In this document: positions 32,468 through 41,500 of the stretch, in pieces | Layout of the letters: each line of letters begins with the position of its first letter | Position numbering within the stretch: the stretch's first letter is position 1 | Assembly (NCBI RefSeq): GCF_026967805.1 | Contig: NZ_JAPVBG010000001.1 | Span: forward strand, 821,143 to 885,142 | Direction of reading: 5' to 3' | Source: Blastococcus sp. VKM Ac-2987 | GTDB lineage: Bacteria; Actinomycetota; Actinomycetes; Mycobacteriales; Geodermatophilaceae | Length of the DNA: 64,000 nt | The notes under the pieces: generated by a model | Told to the model about the DNA's origin: nothing | Database searches by the model: none | Seen by the model: the letters and a program-made list of their open reading frames with translations, nothing else | Position numbers and translations under genes: made by a program

Positions 32468-35400
32468 ATGCCGAACGTCGCAGGGGTAGACAGGAAGACG
32501 GCGGAGGACGGGCTTCCGGTCTTCCATGAGTTGTTGCGGTGGATGGAGCGCACGGCCGTACCGACATCCCGACCGGAAACCTCTGCGGCTGACGAGGCGG
32601 CGGGACTCGTCATCCTGGACCTGTCCTTGCGGCTCGAACACGTCTCACGCGTGACCGACAGCCTGCGCGTCATCGACAAGAGCCATGTCCGCCGACTGGT
32701 CACGCTAGACGTCGACCTCCGCGGCCTGACGGGCGAACAACGTGCAGCACTCACCGTCCGGCGGGGCCTCATCCCGCCGGACGCCTCCACCGAGGCCGAT
32801 GGCGCGACACACCTGTGGGTACCGGTCTCCCGGCACAGCCGGATGGACCTGAGTCCCGTCGTCGTCCGGGATGCGTCCGACCAGGTGCTGCCACGACTGA
32901 CCCAGCGCGCAGCGTCGAAGACCTTGGTCGCCGGGCTCAGCCGGCTACTCAAGCTGATCCGGGGATCGCGGGCCGACCGCCTGACACCCAAGTCGATGTG
33001 GTTGATCATTCGGGCACTGGAGTCGCTGATCGAGGAGGGGCCGATCGGCCGCGACTCCCCGGAGCCTCCACCGACGTCGGCCGACGGGGCCGGCCGGCGA
33101 CCCGTCGAGGACGCCCACGCGGACGCCCGGGCGTTTCTGGCCGGGATGCCGCCGGATCTCCAACAGTCCCTGGACCGGCTCATCGAGGTCGCCTACACCG
33201 AGTACGTCCTCGTGGTGATGCTCCCGGCGAAGACGTCGCAGTCGCACCTGCAGTTCGAGGCGCCGCTGATCCCCGCCGCGCTCCAATCGAGATCGCGGCT
33301 CTTGCAAATGACCCCTGGCCGCGAGTACACGATCGACTACCGCACCGAGATCGCTCGATCCCTCGGCTCGTACCACGTGACCGTAGAGGTCGCGGAAGAG
33401 ATCTACGTACGCCGATACATCCTCTGCAGCGATGTGGACAAGGCCGCGGTGGCCGACCTCGGCCGCGAGATGAAGGACCTCTCCACCGCGCTCGAGCAGC
33501 GCGGGCGAAGCGGACCAGAGGAGGTCGAGGAAGAGGCGCTGTGGCTCGAACTCGAGGCCGTGGTCTCTAAACTCGTCCAGCTCGGGCGGCGGCGAAACCT
33601 CGAGTACCGGCGGTACTGCCGGTACATCGAAAATCAGGAACTCGGCTCCGCGTCCCTGGATTCGCCGGGCGCCGATCCCTCCGGAGACCCGAAGGATTCG
33701 CCGCTCGCTGCGCTGGCCCGGGGCGACGTCAGCTTGGCCCAGCTGGACGAGCTGGCCGATCTCCTCGCGACCCGAACGTTCCGCGACTGCCTCGAGACCG
33801 AGAACCTGCGACCGGGGCACTTCACCCTGGGGTTGCCGAGAATCGCCGGCTGGCTGAGCGACGCCCGGCTCGGCGAGGAGATTCTCGTCGAGAACGATCC
33901 TCGGGAGAACGGGGCACACGCCCAGTGGCGTCACCAGCCACTCGGCTTCGGAACCCCCAGTCTCGAACCCATCCGGGCGCGGGTGTTCCTGACCCTGGCC
34001 GACGAGAGGCCTGCGCTGGCCGACAGCGTGTTCTACATGCTCCTTGGGTTGTTCGGCATCGTCGTCGGCCTCGGCGCCGTGCTCCAGTTCAGCGGAACCG
34101 CGAAGAAGGACATCCAGGCCGACGCCTTGGTAGCCGTCCTGTTGCTCGTGCCCGGCATCCTGCTAGCCCGTCTCGACATACCGAACACCAACTCGGTCCT
34201 GGGGCAGCTCCGCGCCGTGCCGCGCAATGTCGCCTACTTCTCGGTCATCCTCACCTCGGGCCTCGCCGTGGCCGTCGCCACGGCATGGGCACCCCCGCCG
34301 CACCTGTTGCCGTGGGTGGAGGACCACCTGGCGCCCTACGTGTGGGTCGCGGCTGCCCTGTTCTTGTGTTGGCTCTTCAGTGCAGCGGAGAAGGGGCAAC
34401 GCCGCCGTCGCCGAAACCGCTCGATCCCCGCATCGGCGGACGTCCCCTGGTGGTTGCGGAACCACACCGGAGGCCCGGCCGAGGCCCTCCAGACGGAGGA
34501 GCGCTCCGCTGACGTGGTCTTCGACGCCATCGACGCCCGGCCGGTGCAGGTCGCCCGGTGGGACCGCCGGGTGGAGTCGGCGTGGGACGGAGTCGGGGTC
34601 GGGAAAGAGCTCGCGGCGCTCGAGCAAGCTCTCCCCTGGCCCTGGCCCTGGCCCTGGTCCTGGGGCGTTTTGGCGGAGGAGAACACGTCGGCTCGGGCGG
34701 ACCGGCGGACGTCAACTAGCCGACGGTCACTGCGCGGCGCCGAGCTGGCGCGTGCCGCTGCTCGTGCCGTCACCGCCGGGAGGTCGGGTGTCGAGCTGGT
34801 CGTCGAGCACTCGTCCGATACCCGGAGCGACACTTACCTCCGGCGCCGTGTCACCGCCGGGCCGTGGCCGAATGCCGGCGCCACAGGGACACCGTCACGA
34901 GCCGTCGACGCCAGCTGGACGCCCTCGCCGGACGAGCCGATCGAGGCCCTGACGAGCCGCGAGGGCCACTTCACCGTCCGTGTCCGTGCCCGTCCGCTCA
35001 ACGGTGCTATCCCGGACCGTCCACAGATGACCAGCGCTGCCTCCACCGCGGCCGGTGGAAGTTACGTCCTCGCGGCACCCCTGGGGCCCGGCGCCTTCGC
35101 GCGCACCCTCAGCACGTTCCACTTCCTGATCGAGGTCACGGATGGGGCACGGGGAGCGGAGCTGCTCGAACGCCTCTTGGACGGGTCGGCCAGGCCTGGG
35201 TCGGTCGACATGATGGTCAGAGAGCTGGAGTACCCCGGAGCGCCGAGGGCGTCCCACTCCGAGACGGCGGCCGCTGGGCCCCGGGGCAGAGAGCGGCACG
35301 TGCTGCGGCTGTCCGTCGCGCTGCCCGACGGCGAGGTCACTGCTGGCGCCGCGGCGGCCTCCCGGCGGGAAAGCGACCTGCCGAAGACGGATGGAGCCGA

Positions 35401-36313
35401 GCGACGCAAGGCTGAGGAGCAGACACCCGGGCAATCCACTGGTCGACTGGCGCTAACCCGGTACCTGGCCGGGCTCTGCGCCGAAATGGACGCTCGACTT
35501 TACGTGACAGACGCCGCGACTGGCGCAGGACCCCACTGGCGGCCGGTTGTGCGAGACCCCCGGCCCGGGAACGGAACGATGTGCGCCTCCGAGCCATGGG
35601 ATGCGGATGCCGCCATCGTGGACGGACGGCGCCACGATGGTCACGTGGCGCTCGTGACGATGGCAGGGTCCACGACCGGCTACGACGTCGGCGCCGCCGT
35701 CAGCATGTGCAGCCTGGTCAAGAAGGCCGGAGTGGACGTCGTCTCGGTGTCGGTGACGCGGCTACTGGATCAACCGTTGGTCTCGCTGGTGCTGCGCAGA
35801 CCCACAGCCCCACCACCGTCGTCGGCTGGATCTCCTCACGACGCGACGTCGAGGCCAGCCCTGGCATCGCTCGCGGGCTTCCTCGCGATCAGTCCCCGCG
35901 ACCACGACCTGATGGGCGCCGTCGAAGGGCGCGCCCTGATGGTCACTCGACTTGACGTCCCGCAGACGTGCTGCCAGGCCGAGGCCAGGACCGGCTCGCC
36001 GCCGGAGACGCTCTGGCTGCAGTGGAGCTGGCCGGGCAGTCACGCCGACCACGTGACACTCGACCCGGCAGAGCTGGTGCAGGACGCCGTCGCGGACGCG
36101 CGCGTGGTGCATCAGCGTTTCCGCCGGGACCGCGACGGCCGGGTGAAGGGGGACGCTCGGCTGGTGGTAACAGAGCCGCGCGGCGAGGCGCTGGGCAAGC
36201 GCGCCTACGCCGTCGAGCGCACCGTGCAGCAGGATCTCGCCAGGACCCACCGGAGCCCGCACGAGGTCCAGCTGCGCGTGGTCAGAAACGAGGGTTGGCT
36301 GTCTCAGGACTGA
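32468..36313 (+). CDS. large four-TM protein of unknown family
   Basis: A protein of 1281 residues from ATG 32468 (GGGGGA upstream); an in-frame ATG at 32429 lacks a ribosome site. The first 500 residues are soluble and helical, with an acidic coiled segment EEVEEEALWLELEAVVSKLVQLGRRRNLEYRRYCRYIE. Four TM helices cluster at about 517-541, 552-571, 587-607 and 624-642. The remaining 640 residues are soluble, with a PWPWPWPWSWG run near 722 and two beta-rich blocks (YVLAAPLGPGAFARTLSTFHFLIEV; HVALVTMAGSTTGYDVGAAVSMCSLV). I recognise no enzyme motif. The size, single-gene layout and position beside integrase remains suggest an accessory membrane-anchored conflict or signalling protein; this is inference. 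Confidence 0.75.
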   Translation: MPNVAGVDRKTAEDGLPVFHELLRWMERTAVPTSRPETSAADEAAGLVILDLSLRLEHVSRVTDSLRVIDKSHVRRLVTLDVDLRGLTGEQRAALTVRRGLIPPDASTEADGATHLWVPVSRHSRMDLSPVVVRDASDQVLPRLTQRAASKTLVAGLSRLLKLIRGSRADRLTPKSMWLIIRALESLIEEGPIGRDSPEPPPTSADGAGRRPVEDAHADARAFLAGMPPDLQQSLDRLIEVAYTEYVLVVMLPAKTSQSHLQFEAPLIPAALQSRSRLLQMTPGREYTIDYRTEIARSLGSYHVTVEVAEEIYVRRYILCSDVDKAAVADLGREMKDLSTALEQRGRSGPEEVEEEALWLELEAVVSKLVQLGRRRNLEYRRYCRYIENQELGSASLDSPGADPSGDPKDSPLAALARGDVSLAQLDELADLLATRTFRDCLETENLRPGHFTLGLPRIAGWLSDARLGEEILVENDPRENGAHAQWRHQPLGFGTPSLEPIRARVFLTLADERPALADSVFYMLLGLFGIVVGLGAVLQFSGTAKKDIQADALVAVLLLVPGILLARLDIPNTNSVLGQLRAVPRNVAYFSVILTSGLAVAVATAWAPPPHLLPWVEDHLAPYVWVAAALFLCWLFSAAEKGQRRRRRNRSIPASADVPWWLRNHTGGPAEALQTEERSADVVFDAIDARPVQVARWDRRVESAWDGVGVGKELAALEQALPWPWPWPWSWGVLAEENTSARADRRTSTSRRSLRGAELARAAARAVTAGRSGVELVVEHSSDTRSDTYLRRRVTAGPWPNAGATGTPSRAVDASWTPSPDEPIEALTSREGHFTVRVRARPLNGAIPDRPQMTSAASTAAGGSYVLAAPLGPGAFARTLSTFHFLIEVTDGARGAELLERLLDGSARPGSVDMMVRELEYPGAPRASHSETAAAGPRGRERHVLRLSVALPDGEVTAGAAAASRRESDLPKTDGAERRKAEEQTPGQSTGRLALTRYLAGLCAEMDARLYVTDAATGAGPHWRPVVRDPRPGNGTMCASEPWDADAAIVDGRRHDGHVALVTMAGSTTGYDVGAAVSMCSLVKKAGVDVVSVSVTRLLDQPLVSLVLRRPTAPPPSSAGSPHDATSRPALASLAGFLAISPRDHDLMGAVEGRALMVTRLDVPQTCCQAEARTGSPPETLWLQWSWPGSHADHVTLDPAELVQDAVADARVVHQRFRRDRDGRVKGDARLVVTEPRGEALGKRAYAVERTVQQDLARTHRSPHEVQLRVVRNEGWLSQD

Positions 36314-36900
36314 GGGGTCCTCATGCCGCTTCATCTGGTTCTACACACCTGAGCGAACGTTCCCGGGGTGGTTGAGCGGCCTCGAACATGACCGGAACAA
36401 GCCACCCACCTGGACTCAAGTGCACAGGGCGGCGCTACCAGGCGGCACCGGGGAGCACCGCGGCGAAGGCGGCCTTCAGCCCGCTGCTGACGTCGGAGAT
36501 GACTGCCGCTGGTCGCCAAAATGCACCGGCACAGGGCCGCGCAGCTCGGCGAGCGGATGCTGGCCGGCTCCGAGTGGCACGACGAGGACCTGGTCTTCGC
36601 CCAGCTCAACGGCCGGCCGATCGACAAGAAGACCGACCATGACGACTGGACCCGCCTGCTGCAGGCAGCCGGCGTCCGCCACGTTCGCCTGCACGACTGC
36701 CGGCACACCGCCGCCACCTTGCTGCTGAGCGAGAACGTGCACCCGCGGGTGGTCATGGAGCTGCTGGGCCACGGCCAGATGCGCACGGCCATGGACATCT
36801 GCAGCCACGTCATGCCGGCGCTGGCCCGCGAGGCCGCCGACCGGCTGGACGCCCTGCTGCTGCCAGGTCAGGGCAGGCAAACTGCAACTAGAGACGACTC

Positions 36901-36928
36901 AGGCCGCTCCCCCGAAGGGGAACGGCCT
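36901..36928 (+). terminator. hairpin beside left attachment site
   Basis: AGGCCGCTCCCC-CGAA-GGGGAACGGCCT folds with one mismatch. The equivalent hairpin at 56800-56827 has different stem bases but keeps pairing, so the structure is conserved by compensating changes. Confidence 0.65.
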
Positions 36929-36981
36929 GGTCATCGGGGTGGAGCTGAGGGGACTCGAACCCCTGACCCCCACACTGCCAG
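36920..36981. other. attachment site, left copy (duplicated tRNA-Ala 3' part)
   Basis: This 62-bp stretch is identical to 56819-56880. It includes the 3' 42 nucleotides of tRNA-Ala(GGC) up to the anticodon loop. After CTGCCAG the two copies diverge completely (GCCGTCATG here, TGTGGTGCG in the tRNA). It is the left boundary of the element. Confidence 0.9.
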
Positions 36982-37098
36982 GCCGTCATGATCGCGTTCG
37001 CCAAAGTCCGCAGATGTCCGAAAGGGTCGGCTGAGCAGGGAGTTCGCGCTCCGTCGGACGAGGGCGAACGACCGCGAACCAAGATCGAACCGAGCCAA

Positions 37099-37121
37099 CT
37101 GCAACCAGAAATGCAACCAGA
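37099..37121 (+). other. arm-type repeat pair, left end
   Basis: TGCAACCAGA at 37100-37109 and 37112-37121, period 12 bp. The same pair with the same period lies inside the right end at 56770-56791. Repeats on both arms near the core are typical integrase arm-binding sites; this use is inferred. Confidence 0.6.
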
Positions 37122-37333
37122 GATGGCCGCCGATGCGCCCCACGCCGCTCCCGCAGCCACGCTTCGCCTGTCTCCCCGTCCATCTGCCGCGTGGGCGCTT
37201 ACCGTCGCTTCCGGCAGCGATTTGCACCTGCGTCGGAACCTGCGTTCAGCAGCGGCGTAGCCGCGATGCGAGCCCGTGATGGGTCCCGCTGCCGAGGCAA
37301 CTCACCCCCGGTGTCCCCACTGGAGGCCCTGCC

Positions 37334-37436
37334 GTGGACGGCACGCACAACACTCACCCCGCGACGGCTACCGAGGCGCTTGAGCAGCTCGCGCGGCTGT
37401 CCCTGCGTGGTCTGTCGATGGAGACCCTGCTGCAGC
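37334..37436 (+). pseudogene. 5' fragment resembling a GAF-ANTAR regulator gene
   Basis: GTG 37334 follows CTGGAGG at a good distance and encodes a short start ending TEALEQLARLSLRGLSMETLLQP, like the N-terminus of actinobacterial GAF-ANTAR proteins (EAL..LA.LSL...SMETLLQ.V). The similarity stops at about 37436, where the TIGR02391 gene's 3' end begins on the other strand. It appears to be a gene cut by a recombination junction. The stretch 36992-37333 otherwise holds only the arm repeats. Confidence 0.4.
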
Positions 37437-37444
37437 CCGCTCGC

Positions 37445-38245
37445 TCACGGTGCGGTCACGACCTTCGCGCGGTCGATCCAACGGGCCAGGACGCTGAAGG
37501 CAGCCAGCTGCTCCAGTGCCTCGTCCTCCGTCATCTCGTCGAGGTCATCATGGGCGGCGGGGTTGCGGATGGCGGCGAAACAGCCTTCAGCGTAGGCGCG
37601 GATGCCCCGGCGCATGCTTTTCGCGGTCTTGCCATCGTCGTCCTCGGGTAAGCGGAGCCGCGGGCGGTCAGTCTTCGGCAGGTCGTCGCTGAAGGCTTGG
37701 TTTGTCAGGTCGGTTTCTGAGCTAGCCCGGGTAGTGAGCTTGTTCTGAGTCTCGGCGTTGATGCGCTTAGCGGCGTCGACCACTGCCTGGCGGAAGTGGC
37801 CGCTCTGCCACATGGACCGTGCCCCTTCCCACACCCACGGATGCAGGTGTCCGGCGTTGAGGGTGGGAGCGTCGTCGCCGAGGCGTTGCCGGAGCTCCTC
37901 GGCGCGACTGAGCATGGTCATCGCCCGGCGGGAAGCTTCGCGGTGCTGGAGCCACCGGTCCATCGGGTCTTGGTCGACTTGGGAGCGCCAAGCAGGGGTG
38001 ACTCGATCCAGGATTTGCTCGATGACTGGCGCTTCAGCGACCAACGGGTGGTCCGCGGTGTCGTCGTAGCCGCCGCGCCGCGCCGCGGTCAGCTCCCGCT
38101 GCTGGCGGAGATCGTCAAGCGAGATGAACTGCTGGAGCTGGCCGAGCGCCCAGCCAACGTCGATGACCACCAATCCAACATAACGTCCATAATCTTGTGC
38201 CCAGGTCGCCAGTACGTCTCCCCTCCCTCCCCTGGGCTGCTCCAA
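37445..38245 (-). CDS. TIGR02391 family protein (HEPN-like, Hypoth_Ymh)
   Basis: A protein of up to 266 residues; the start at 38245 is TTG, so the true start may be internal. The C-terminal half carries the family signature: LNAGHLHPWVWEGARSMWQSGHFRQAVVDAAKRINAETQNKL, FSDDLPKTDRPRLRLPEDD, and RAYAEGCFAAIRNPAAHDDLDEMTEDEALEQLAAFSVLARWIDRA. The RN(P)xAH-type end, RNPAAHD, is like the RxxxxH active site of HEPN ribonucleases. TIGR02391 genes often sit in phage-defence loci. It is divergent from the giant nuclease-STAND gene. Confidence 0.82.
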   Translation of the reverse strand: MEQPRGGRGDVLATWAQDYGRYVGLVVIDVGWALGQLQQFISLDDLRQQRELTAARRGGYDDTADHPLVAEAPVIEQILDRVTPAWRSQVDQDPMDRWLQHREASRRAMTMLSRAEELRQRLGDDAPTLNAGHLHPWVWEGARSMWQSGHFRQAVVDAAKRINAETQNKLTTRASSETDLTNQAFSDDLPKTDRPRLRLPEDDDGKTAKSMRRGIRAYAEGCFAAIRNPAAHDDLDEMTEDEALEQLAAFSVLARWIDRAKVVTAP

Positions 38246-38527
38246 CTCCCGCGAGATCCACTGACGGTGTCGGTCTGGGTGGCATCATCTGGGCAAAGGT
38301 GAGTGCGACGAGGCAGGAGCTAGCTGAAGTGATGGTCGTCGTCGCTTGCTGCTACCAGGACGGAAGGGGCGCTAGCGCCCACGTCATCTGCTGCTGCCCT
38401 CACGGTCGCATTCGGTGATAGCCGGCCGTCGAGGACACGTCCAGCCGGGAAGCCTCCAAGCTCCCGCGAAGCGCTCTCCAGGTGCGAGCAGCGCGGACCA
38501 TCCGGCCTGGATCGTGATATTCGCACG
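38246..38527. other. divergent intergenic region
   Basis: A 282-bp gap between the TIGR02391 gene and the giant NTPase gene. It holds no convincing gene. GTGATATTC at about 38514-38522 is A/T-rich for this DNA and could be a -10 region right before the ATG at 38528. I see no clear operator. Confidence 0.4.
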
Positions 38528-41500
38528 ATGACCAAGCCCGACCTTCTTCGACCCAGCCGTGACGGCGACCAGTTTCACTACACGTGGGCGGCACGCCAAT
38601 CCTTGCGCCTCCTCGACAGGGACTCGGGACTGCACGCACTATTTGTCGAAGCCGTTGACCTCAGCGAACAACCGACGGCGCCTGACCCGGACGTCTCCGA
38701 CGCTGACGCTTCGACTCCTGAGGACGACAGTGATGGCGGGAACGAGGTTATCGACCTCGCGGAGTACTGGGGCTCGAGCGACATCGACCACACCGATCGC
38801 GTGGTGTACCGCCAGTTCAAGCACTCCACTCGGCACGCCGACGAGGCTTGGACGCTGTCGTTTCTTACCAAGACGCTGGTCGGCTTCGCACGCAAGTATC
38901 GCTCGCTGAAGGCGGACCACCCGGCGGTTCTGGATCGCGTTCTATTCGAGTTCATCACCAACCGGGCCCCCGCGCAGTCCGCTCTTGATGCGCTCAAGGA
39001 CCTCCGCCACGGCATCCCCTCAACAGCGACGAAGGCGATTCGCGCCCGGCTCACGGCCATCCTTCGCCCGGACGACGTCGCCGACCTTTGCCGACAGCTC
39101 GTGGTCGATGAGCGCGCACCTTCGTTGCTGAAGCTCAGGCACCTCCTCGACCTCGAGGTCGCCGACCTGCTGCCCGGCGCGCCGGGGGATCAGGCACTCC
39201 TGCTGCGAGAGATGATTTCCAGTCGGGCGACCTCGGTCGCCGGAGACGACCCCGCGGTCCTTCGTGCGGACGTGCTGGCCTCGCTGAAGACCTCAGAGGA
39301 CCAACTGCTCCCCGCGCCAAATCTGATCGAACCTCCGAGGCGACCGATTACCAGACGCCAGTTCGCCGAGGTCGCCGCCAAGATCGGGGAGGCCGCCACC
39401 GTCCCGACACTTGTTCACGGACCTGGTGGTGTGGGCAAGAGCGTCCTGGCTGGCGCCCTCGCACACCACCTGCCGCACGGCTCAATCACAATCGTGTTCG
39501 ATTGCTTCGGGAACGGCTCCTATCGACGTCCTAGCGCGCCCCGCCACCGACCCAAGCAAGGGTTCGTCCAGCTCGTGAACGAACTAGCAGGCCGAGGGCT
39601 GTGCGATCCCATGATTCCCTCAGCCACTGCCGACGAGGAGGACTACGCCCGCACTTTCTTGCGCAGACTCGTCAATGCTGCCGAGACGCTTGCCACCATC
39701 GCCCCGGACGGGTTGCTCACCATCATCCTCGACGCGGCCGACAACGCCGCCATGATCGCGGAGGAGATGGGCGAACGTTCCTTCGTCCGCGGCCTGATCC
39801 GCGAGCCGCTCCCACAGAACGTCCGCCTTGTCGTGACTTGCCGGACTGAACGGATCCACCGACTGGGGTTCCCGGCCAACTACCAGGACATCCCGCTCCA
39901 CGGCTTCGAACTTAATGAGACCCGGTCGTATCTTCAGACCGACTACCCCGACGTCTCCCCCGCCGACGCCTCGGAGTTCCACACCCGCACTGGCGGCAAC
40001 CCGCGAGTGCAGGCAACCGTCCTGGACGCCACGACGGATATCCGTGAAGCGCTGGCCTGGTTGGCACCCAACCCGAGCTCGCCTGGTGCGGCCCTCGACT
40101 CCCTCCTTGAGCGGCAGGTCGCCGAGATCCGGGACCGACAGCACGCGGCCGGCGCGGACATCGACGCGATCTGCGTCGGTCTCGCGGCCCTACGGCCGAT
40201 GATCCCCGTTCGCGTCCTGGCCGAGTTGGCCGGCGTGCATGCCTCAGTCGTGCTGAGCTTCGTCTCCGATCTGGGCCGCCCGCTGCTGGTAGACGGCGGC
40301 TCCGTTCAGTTTCGCGACGAACCCACCGAAACGTGGTTCCGTGATCGATACCGCCCTGCGGGGAAGGACCTGGACGCCTTCCTCGGGCGCCTGCTACCGA
40401 TCGCTGATGAGGACGCCTACGTGGCCGCCTCATTGCCCGCCCTGCTCTTCGAAGCCAACCGGTTCGACGACCTTGTGCAGCTTGCGCTTTCCGACGATCG
40501 GCTTCCCGACAACAAACTCCCAACGGAACAGCGGAACGAGATCCAACGTCGCGAGATCGCGCAACAGCGAACCCACTTCGCCTTGACCGCGGCGCTGCGC
40601 GCCGACCGCGACTTCGAAGCAGCACAGCTAGCCTTACGGCTGGGAGCCTTGACCGCCGGACGCACGCGGCGCCTCGACCTGATCCGCGACAACACCGACC
40701 TGGCCGCACGGTTCCTGGACCCGAGCGTGCTCGAGCAACTCGTCGCGACCCGAAGCCTGAGCGCAGGCTGGCCCAGCTCTAACCTGCCGATCGAGGGCGC
40801 GCTGCTGGCCGGCGCCGACGGCCAGACCGACCAAGCCCGAAACCGTCTGCGAAGCGCGACCACCTGGATGAGTGCTTGGGCGAATCAAGCGCGACGCCAC
40901 GACACCGACTCAGGCTTGGGGGAACTCGACATCCTCCAGGTCACCTGGGGACTGCTCAACACCGATGGCGCCGCCGCATGCGTTGGGTTCCTGCGACGCT
41001 GGCGACCGCCTACCCTCGCCTTCGACGTCGGAGTAGACGTCGCCCGTCGCCTGCTCGACGCAGGGCGCTTGACGGACCTACATGAGCTGGCCCGCGCCGC
41101 CCGAGGTGCGCATCTTCAACTCGCGATTGCCCAGGCATGCGCGGAACGCGACGTGGCGATAGAGCGCACGATCGTGGCGCGTCTTCTGCGCCCCTTCCTG
41201 AGGAGAAGGACGGCGCTGCAGCCAAGCCGTCACGACGACTATCGGCATGCTGCCGCAGGCGATCCCCTCCACAACGGATTGACAGCCATCGTTTGGTTGG
41301 TCACGCGCGCCGTCGCCCACAACCTCACCACGCCTGCTAAGGCCGAGCAGATCTTGCACCGGTATCTTCCCGAGAATCTCGGGCACCGAACCGGAGGCCC
41401 GTACGACCGTGACGTCTGGTACCCGATCCTGGGTTTCGCACTGTGCGCTCGTCTCGAGGGACGTGTTCTCGACCCTCTGGACATCCAGGGTCCGCAGATT

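Larger units (their letters stand above)
36506..36991 (+). pseudogene. truncated tyrosine integrase of an older element
   Basis: The frame from PLVAKMHRHRAAQLGERMLAGSEWHDEDLVFAQ onward is nearly the same as the C-terminal third of the intact integrase at 55.6 kb, in DNA as well as protein. The N-terminal two thirds are missing. The catalytic tyrosine is lost: the intact DIYSHV motif reads DICSHV here. LHDCRHTAATLLL and ELLGHGQMRT keep the other catalytic residues. It ends PDPHTARPS-TGA, reading into the attachment site. It is a dead end of an earlier integrase at the same tRNA target. Confidence 0.88.

Noticed and set aside
36388..36505. Whether the dead integrase keeps an N-terminal half upstream
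   Set aside because: The sequence before PLVAK does not match the intact integrase in any frame, so the relic begins at about 36506.
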